Assembly: GCF_000330505.1 (NCBI RefSeq)
Contig: NW_004443518.1
Coordinates: 116,431 to 153,751 of the forward strand
Length of the DNA: 37,321 nt
Reading direction: 5' to 3'
Origin: Entamoeba invadens IP1
Taxonomy: Eukaryota; Evosea; Mastigamoebida; Endamoebidae
The position numbers were made by a program, and so were the translations under genes. Shown here in pieces: positions 31,308 to 37,321 of the stretch (its first letter is position 1; every line of letters begins with the position of its first letter). The notes under the pieces were generated by a model, which was not told the DNA's origin, ran no database searches, and saw only the letters and a list, made by a program, of their open reading frames with translations.

Positions 31308-34300
31308 TTAATGAAACCCAAAACCACCACGGAAAGCATTTTGAGCAAATCCCGTTGGTGCTCCAAATTGATTTTGTTGTGGAACATTTGCGGCTTTGAC
31401 TTGATTCAGTCGTAGTGTCAGCGCAGTCATTTCATCAAAAATTTCGACATCATCACATTTTATTTGTGTAACGATTTCTGGTTTCTTCGACATCACAAAA
31501 CACCTTTTGCACATTTTCAAAACGACGTGTTCTGTCTCATTCCCAACAGTAATAACAAGATTTTTGCAGTTTTCAAAAGTTGCCGATTTAGACATTATAG
31601 CCATTTGGTAAGGTATATTATCAATGTTTTTCATCACCAAATTGTTCACACATCTTTTCTCAAATAATGAAGGAAATTCGGTTGAGTCAAAACACAAATC
31701 ACTGACATTTTCATACAACCCAGAGTTGTTATACGTTTGAATTTGAGATCGTTCGAAATTGAGTCGGTTGAAATTTCCCAGCCCACACGAAAAAATGATA
31801 CGCCCATTTGACTCGACAATGTCAACTTCTTTTGTTTTACTCATCAATCCAATACTAAAGTTGGTACACTGGTGAATTTTTAGTTCAACCACGTTGAGCA
31901 TGAGGTTATTTTTCATAAATTCAAAAGGTGCGACAAAATTGCAGTTTTTCATTTCTACTCTTCCAAATGCACTTGTAGAGAAATTTGGGAACTCCCCAAT
32001 GAAATTTTCAATTTTCAAATTTGGAATGAAATCAACGTGTTGTTCAATACTGAGTGCTGTGCACACACAATTTTTGATTATAAAATTGTGACTGTTAATT
32101 GTAACACTTTCAGTTGTAACATTTGGAGGAAGTGTTGGATTAACACTACAATAACTTTGTTGTGCATCAACAACTTCGTTAAATATATTTCTTCGTTCGG
32201 GTTGTCCTATAAATCCAAAACTATTTCTGTTATTTCCAAAACCCATTTGGAACAAATTAAAATTGTTTTGATTTGGGGGAACTGTTGTTTTTGGGAATCC
32301 CAGTGAAGACGTTTTAAAAACGGGTGTGTCGTCTTTTGTCAAACACTTTTGCTTTACTTCTTCATATTTTTCTAAAGTGCTAAATTCACAAGTCTCACTT
32401 TCATTTAATTTTGAAAGACAAATTATGTGTTTTGATAAATTGAAATCCGATGGGAAAGTGTATGTTGAATCATAATGTTCTACTTTTTGAAGGGAGTTAA
32501 AATTTCCTTTAAAATCAATTGCTTTCGATGAAAAAATTCCCAGCTGTTCTATTTTTGAATCACCAAAAATAAAATCGCAGTCACGGCAATACTCGATTTT
32601 AACAATTTCACATTTATCAAATGTGTTTGAAAATATAAAATTCTCGATATTGAACAACAACACACTTTTTGTATGGGTAAAATCGATATCTACATATTCC
32701 AACAAGGCTTCAAATACAACTTCTTCTGCTTCGACACCAACTTTCTTTTTGAGCGTCGAATTTGAAATCACCAACTTCCCAATTTTAGTGTTTTTCGCTA
32801 TTTCAAAATTTGTTGAATCGTAGACAGACAAAGACTTAATGAAATCTGTTTCCAATGAGATTTTTGAATTTAAAGAATTTATTATTTTGACACTTAAATT
32901 TGTATTTTTGGTATTCAAGAAATTGAATGTAAAATTTGGACACATGTTGAATTCAAAAGTTTCACAACTTTCGCAGTCGATGTTTAAAATGCAGTTAGAA
33001 CAGTTTGTACAAGTAATATTTTTTGCACAGTCTTTATTAATAAACAACTCAACATTTCTTACATTAAAAAGTGAAAGTTTTTGTAACGTTTTAAATTGTT
33101 CATAACAAACATCACTAAAATTGACCAATTTCAACTCTTCGACATTGGCAAATGGAAATTGTTGCTTGTTCTCCCAAATACGTTTTTTATTACACTTTTC
33201 GAGTAGTTCCATTCGTTTATTTTTAACTATTTTGGCGTTTGTTATTTCAACCTTTTTAACAGTGTTAAAACCCTCCGAAAATTGGAAATTAACACCTTCT
33301 GTTACAAACTCTTCAACGTTCAAAACATCAGGAAGCATCACAAAGTTGGTTTGTTTATGTTCGACTCCAAATGAGTTTGGTGTAAATCCATTTTTTAGTG
33401 AAATTGATTTGACGAATTTTGGTATTTGCAAAAGACTCAAATCACAAACGCCACCCATAAAAGTAACTTTTGTTGCAACACTTTTTCCAATGATTTTTTC
33501 AACTTTATGTAAATCAGAAATTTGCGTCAAATTTTTTGTTTGAAATGTCAACGAATTGTCTCTGATGAATGGTGTTAAGTAATCTGCATATTCTATATTA
33601 ACATTGTTTGAATAATTTCGACAATTTTGTGTCACAGTAATTTTATCCATTGATGACACACTATTTGTCCAATCAATATCAATTTGTGTTGCATATTTCA
33701 ACGGAAGTTCGTTAATTTTATTAAACGGGATATTAATGGGTCCATTTGTTGTTGTTCCAAATGCATTTGACCCGAAAGAATTTGACCCAAAATTCATATC
33801 AAAATTGACATAAACGTTTTTAGGGAAAATCTTTTTAAAGTTGTCACGAGTTTCATACTGTTCAAAGAAGTCGATAAAATATATGAAATAGTTGATTGAC
33901 ATAGTTATCTTTTGGCGAAAAGTTTCTATAATCATTTGAAACAGTTTTTGTGGGGTGTTGTTTTTATTCACAAATGTGCGCATAATATTCAAACTTGTCA
34001 TTTTTTCACAAATTTCTGGTGTTATTTTTTCGATCATTTCAGGAGGGCCTTCTATAATGTAATTTCTGATATAAATTGGTTTTAAAAGATAATCAAAAGA
34101 TATTGGTAAGAAGTTGCAGTTCAACGTGTCGGGGTGGAATAAATCGTAAAACCTTTCAATGTCTTGTGTTAGAGTAAACCACGGGTTCACCTTAAGAGAA
34201 GTCACTGCGGAATTGGCGCAATGGTTCACTTGAATAAAGGTAAATACATCTGACAGTGTTGGGAGATATAGAGATACTTGCATTAAATATATCATTTCAA

Positions 34301-34310
34301 GGCGCGACAT
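31308..34310 (-). CDS. Leucine-rich-repeat family protein with FG-rich patches (1000 aa)
   Basis: A complete, uninterrupted single-exon ORF. The N-terminus (MSRLEMIYLMQVSLYLPTL, then a FTFIQVNHC helix and SLKVNPWFT at about 38-46) matches the conserved opening of a large Entamoeba LRR-protein family; the helix-pair character recalls F-box-like adaptors, but that is inference. Most of the rest is irregular leucine/isoleucine-rich strands such as LGIFSSKAIDFKGNF and VVELKIHQCTNFS, consistent with a degenerate LRR solenoid. There is no signal peptide or membrane helix, so it is probably intracellular. Three patches are rich in Phe-Gly: residues 171-190 (NFGSNSFGSNAFG), about 680-710 (MGFGNNRNSFGFIGQ) and the last 20 residues (RGGFGFH). 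The role is unknown. It is convergent with the Upf1-like gene. Confidence 0.8.
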   Translation of the reverse strand: MSRLEMIYLMQVSLYLPTLSDVFTFIQVNHCANSAVTSLKVNPWFTLTQDIERFYDLFHPDTLNCNFLPISFDYLLKPIYIRNYIIEGPPEMIEKITPEICEKMTSLNIMRTFVNKNNTPQKLFQMIIETFRQKITMSINYFIYFIDFFEQYETRDNFKKIFPKNVYVNFDMNFGSNSFGSNAFGTTTNGPINIPFNKINELPLKYATQIDIDWTNSVSSMDKITVTQNCRNYSNNVNIEYADYLTPFIRDNSLTFQTKNLTQISDLHKVEKIIGKSVATKVTFMGGVCDLSLLQIPKFVKSISLKNGFTPNSFGVEHKQTNFVMLPDVLNVEEFVTEGVNFQFSEGFNTVKKVEITNAKIVKNKRMELLEKCNKKRIWENKQQFPFANVEELKLVNFSDVCYEQFKTLQKLSLFNVRNVELFINKDCAKNITCTNCSNCILNIDCESCETFEFNMCPNFTFNFLNTKNTNLSVKIINSLNSKISLETDFIKSLSVYDSTNFEIAKNTKIGKLVISNSTLKKKVGVEAEEVVFEALLEYVDIDFTHTKSVLLFNIENFIFSNTFDKCEIVKIEYCRDCDFIFGDSKIEQLGIFSSKAIDFKGNFNSLQKVEHYDSTYTFPSDFNLSKHIICLSKLNESETCEFSTLEKYEEVKQKCLTKDDTPVFKTSSLGFPKTTVPPNQNNFNLFQMGFGNNRNSFGFIGQPERRNIFNEVVDAQQSYCSVNPTLPPNVTTESVTINSHNFIIKNCVCTALSIEQHVDFIPNLKIENFIGEFPNFSTSAFGRVEMKNCNFVAPFEFMKNNLMLNVVELKIHQCTNFSIGLMSKTKEVDIVESNGRIIFSCGLGNFNRLNFERSQIQTYNNSGLYENVSDLCFDSTEFPSLFEKRCVNNLVMKNIDNIPYQMAIMSKSATFENCKNLVITVGNETEHVVLKMCKRCFVMSKKPEIVTQIKCDDVEIFDEMTALTLRLNQVKAANVPQQNQFGAPTGFAQNAFRGGFGFH

Positions 34311-35108
34311 CTGTATTTTTATTTGAAATTTACGAGTAACAAGTTTTTAATTTTTTAAACAATGAGGTTTTGGGTTATTTAATAAATAGAACAATTTCAA
34401 AATCAAATCAAACAAAAACTTTAATTGGTAAATTGATATTTTTATTATAAAAATTGTTGTCGTCATGTATTGAACCAATTCAGGCTATCCCAAAATAATC
34501 TATTAAGCTGAAAAATATAGAATTTAATATGTTTGAAATGAGGTTTTTGTTTTTTGAGGCTAATAAGCGGGATAATTCTGATATTTTTTAAAGGGTAAAT
34601 TCCGATTTTCCATTTTGTGGGTTGTTCAAAGTCGATTAAAAGATAATGTTATTGAAAATAAACTCAAAATGGTAAATAACATTGATTTCTTATCAAGGTG
34701 ACCTATGAGATTATTATGATCCAAAATATCTTAACACTTAAATGTCAAAAAAAACATATTTTTGTCCACCTTTTTATTTTTTTTGTTATAGAACTTAAAA
34801 TAATTTTTTAATTTACAATTGAACTAGTAATTATCAGAGACCAAATTATTGTCATGTTATTGAAGAAAAAATTATAAAAACAAAAAAATGGTAAATACAT
34901 TGATTTTTTTATTAATTAATTATATCAGACAAAACACAATTATTCTTTATCAAAAATGAATAAAAGAAGAAATAAAATGATATTAAAATTTAAAGTAATT
35001 TAACTGGGATGCGGGTAGTGCTTCGCAGTTTGTGAATCACGTTTTTTTCTATTTTTTTCAAACTAAAAAAATATTCAAGAATTTAATAATTTTTAATAGC
35101 TTTATCAC
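34311..35108. other. Intergenic region with a diverged 60-bp direct repeat
   Basis: No gene. Two segments share the same order of words (ATGTTATTGAA...AAAATGGTAAATA-ACATTGATTT): about 34644-34692 and 34855-34914. They are probably diverged repeat copies. A small GC-richer patch (TGGGATGCGGGTAGTGCTTC, 35006-35025) is unexplained. Confidence 0.4.
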
Positions 35109-35118
35109 CACTTTTGGG

Positions 35119-35565
35119 GACCTACATTGACCACCCTCACCACCTTTACCAAAAAAAATATTTGCCGCGAGTGTTTTTTGAAGGGAGTCCACTTTTCAGC
35201 CACTGTTTGTGCGTCCCCATGTCACCCACTTTCCTTGTCCGTACTGTGTGGACGCGGATGTGGTTCCCCCCCCCCCCCGCAAGCGGGGGGGGGTCAGGGG
35301 GGGATCTGCGCCAAGGGAGGACTTGGAAAGTGGGTGAAACGGTGCACAAACAGACTGTTTGAGTGTGTCTTCAGAGCCTTCTTTTCAATGCTCCGTCTTT
35401 CTCGGTTTCCACTAAATCAAGGTGAATTTTCGGCATTTTTTGAATTCGGGAACCAGACCTAATATTATCCCAGTTTCCTATTTACTATAATTTTAATTTG
35501 AATATGATTCGAAATAGAAAAAATAAATCTATTTTAAGAGGTGGTGGTGGTCAATGTAGGTCCCC
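35119..35565. mobile_element. 447-bp GC-rich foldback element with 10-bp flanking duplication
   Basis: The outer inverted repeats are GACCTACATTGACCACC at the left and GGTGGTCAATGTAGGTC at the right. The flanks carry the identical CACTTTTGGG at 35109-35118 and 35566-35575; because of the G/C runs at the ends the duplication may be 7-10 bp. A second arm pair (CTGTTTGTGC...CACCCACTTTCC and its inverse, 35200-35360) surrounds a central palindrome with 13 C and 9 G around CGCAAGCG (35266-35293). It is far GC-richer than its surroundings. The duplication length fits Mutator-like elements best. The apparent ORFs across it are chance readings of low-complexity sequence. Confidence 0.75.
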
Positions 35566-35575
35566 CACTTTTGGG

Positions 35576-36820
35576 ATTAATTTATTCAAACACAATTATT
35601 AAAAAACAAAATCATATACTGTAAAACTAAATCAAGTTCAAACAAAAATAAATAAAAGAACCAAAACTTCGAATTTTTTTTTGTTTTTGTCAAAAATCCA
35701 AATTATGATCAAAAATGCATTTTTTGTCAAATTTTGTATAAAATGGTTATTAAAGTAAATTGTGAAAAAAAACAAATAGTATTAATCCAAAATAAATAAT
35801 GTTTTCAATTATTTACACAACAAAGTTATTAACACATTAAAACGTTTAAATAAATTATTAACGAACATACATAATTGTTAATAAACATGTAATAGTTAAA
35901 TAAAATTTCAAGTTTAATGATGACTTTTAATGAGATTGTTATTCTTAAATACTGATTGTAACTTATGTGTTATTAATGTGACATTTTGTTAAAACGAAGA
36001 AAAATCAAATATTATTTATTGTTACTTATTTTATTATCCAACTACGTTAATGTTCATAATGATAATTTTGAAACTTATTGTTGATAATTACATGTTAATA
36101 AGATATTATAAACAATTAAAACTGTTTTATTTTTTTTAATATCACAACATACAACGGTAAACACGTGTATTTTGACAACATCACAACATTTATGATTGAT
36201 TGAAATAAAAAGGTGTATTTATTATTTTTTTAAAATAATTTATGAATAAATGTTTTTTGCAAGTCTTTTGTTTTAAAAACAGCCTAAAAACGTAATAACC
36301 ATCAACTATGTAAACATGTGACATCAAATTATATTTTTAAATAATAACATAAAAATTAAAAAAAAATATCACATTTAACAGCATTTTTATCTTTTGACTT
36401 GGAGCTTACAAATACATGCACATGAGATATTAAGATCTTTTTTCAGTAGTCTAAATTTTAATAGTTATGAATTTTTAATTGCATCAAAAAACAAAAATTG
36501 TTAATTTTTTCATTGAGTTATGAAACCTGAGTATATAAATCCATATGATATAGCTTGTTTATCCAATTTTTGGTGTTGAAATAATTATATTTTGTGAGTA
36601 AGTCATAAATTTTATTGATAATAAAAATCAAAAAATTATTAACAAGTTTTTATTTTATATAAAGTCGACCAGAAAATACTCGTACACTTCCTACAGGATG
36701 GTAACTGAACATATAAAATTACAACTGAATCATAAACTTACTCTTAATTTACTAAAATTAGCTATTAATAATCTAAATATGGATAATCAAAAATTTTACC
36801 CCCAAAAATATTAAAAATTG
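35576..36820. other. AT-rich intergenic region, nothing recognised
   Basis: About 1.2 kb of A/T-dominated sequence without coding ORFs or repeat structure that I can support. Confidence 0.5.
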
Positions 36821-36884
36821 TTGGATCTATTTCGAATCGGCATACTGAAATATAATAATAAAAATAAAACAAACAAAAATCGAT

Positions 36885-37104
36885 CTGTAAAACTGAATAT
36901 TCACATGAAGAAAAACATACAAGTAATTGATAGCGACAATTCACCACATCTCTTTTTTATAATGCCGACTTCACATCTCAAATATGTGAAATTCATGAAG
37001 TTGATGTTAATAAATACTTTATTGGCAACTTTAATGTTATCGAACAAAATATTGGTAAAGAAGAACTCTGTTTTGATTTTGGTACAACATTTTGTTAAGA
37101 AGAC
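36885..37104 (+). pseudogene. Fragment of an unidentified dead gene
   Basis: Plus-strand sequence reads NIHMKKNIQVIDSDNSPHLFF in one frame. After a 1-nt shift near 36960 it continues as YNADFTSQICEIHEVDVNKY and FIGNFNVIEQNIGKEELCFD, ending FGTTFC at a TAA (37105-37107). After the stop, the same frame still reads polar, coding-like residues (EDLKIIDDTNDVN). Codon composition here is distinct from the surrounding A/T filler. I do not recognise the family. Confidence 0.45.
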
Positions 37105-37107
37105 TTA

Positions 37108-37321
37108 AAAATTATTGATGATACAAATGATGTAAATATAAAATTGTTAACACAAAAGATATCGAAAAGAAAAACAAAATATGTAAAGACTTATATGTAC
37201 CAAATTTAATCATCAAAAAGTTGTAATCGTCGTGAAATGAGACAATCAATAACAATTCAATGAACATTTTTATTGTTAAATTTGGTTTTATTTCATTTGT
37301 TATTTTTATTGAATATTTATT
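37108..37321. other. Right edge of window, AT-rich
   Basis: Possibly the continuing tail of the dead gene fragment (open frame with stops at wide spacing to about 37260), then A/T filler. Nothing firm. Confidence 0.3.

Noticed and set aside
35114..35462. ORFs of 67-111 codons across 35.1-35.5 kb
   Set aside because: They read through the GC-rich foldback element; Gly/Pro runs come from the C/G tract and no family motif is present.

Overview
The window looks like nuclear DNA of an Entamoeba, most likely E. invadens or a close relative. This is inferred from very AT-rich intergenic DNA, compact and mostly intronless genes, one 57-nt intron with the amoebic GTTTGT...TAG splice signature, a TMK-type Cys-rich receptor kinase, lineage-typical leucine-rich-repeat genes, and many DNA transposons (pogo-like, Tc1/IS630-like, hAT, MITEs). 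I see no rRNA, tRNA, CRISPR or bacterial operon structure.

Layout. 1-3.4 kb: a small helix-turn-helix-like ORF (minus strand), then a pogo/Tigger-type transposase gene broken by one in-frame TAA. 3.4-6.5 kb: no gene, but a recurring AAAACCGCTTCC word and a 220-bp TA-flanked MITE. 6.5-16.1 kb: one large hAT element (6505-16070) with matching 7-bp target duplications and 34-36 bp terminal inverted repeats. It holds a decayed transposase (7230-9808) and a second nested TIR-bounded segment (9996-14113), which carries relics of a BspA-like LRR gene and a GH15/phosphorylase-kinase-like gene. It also holds a 240-bp direct duplication around a 100-N assembly gap. 16.8-18.6 kb: an apparently intact Tc1/IS630-type transposon with 233-bp inverted repeats that look identical, TA target duplications and a full-length transposase.

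19.3-20.1 kb: an intact DUF1963/YwqG-like gene. 20.5 kb: a decayed GC-rich foldback element, whose better preserved relative lies at 35.1-35.6 kb. 21.6-24.9 kb: a TMK-type transmembrane receptor kinase (minus strand) with one intron and one in-frame TGA between the glycine loop and the catalytic lysine. 25.8-26.1 kb: another MITE. 27.7-31.0 kb: a Upf1-like RNA helicase with an N-terminal CH-type zinc domain and, unusually, a C-terminal membrane anchor; as assembled it is broken by a 1-nt shift exactly in the Walker A motif. 31.3-34.3 kb: a 1000-residue LRR-family protein with FG-rich patches. 36.9-37.1 kb: fragments of a dead, unidentified gene.

The host genes do not form an operon or obvious pathway. 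The window reads as islands of ordinary amoebic genes separated by transposon graveyards. The most unusual item is the tail-anchored Upf1-like helicase; the best preserved mobile element is the 16.8-18.6 kb Tc1-type transposon; the most elaborate structure is the nested hAT composite.
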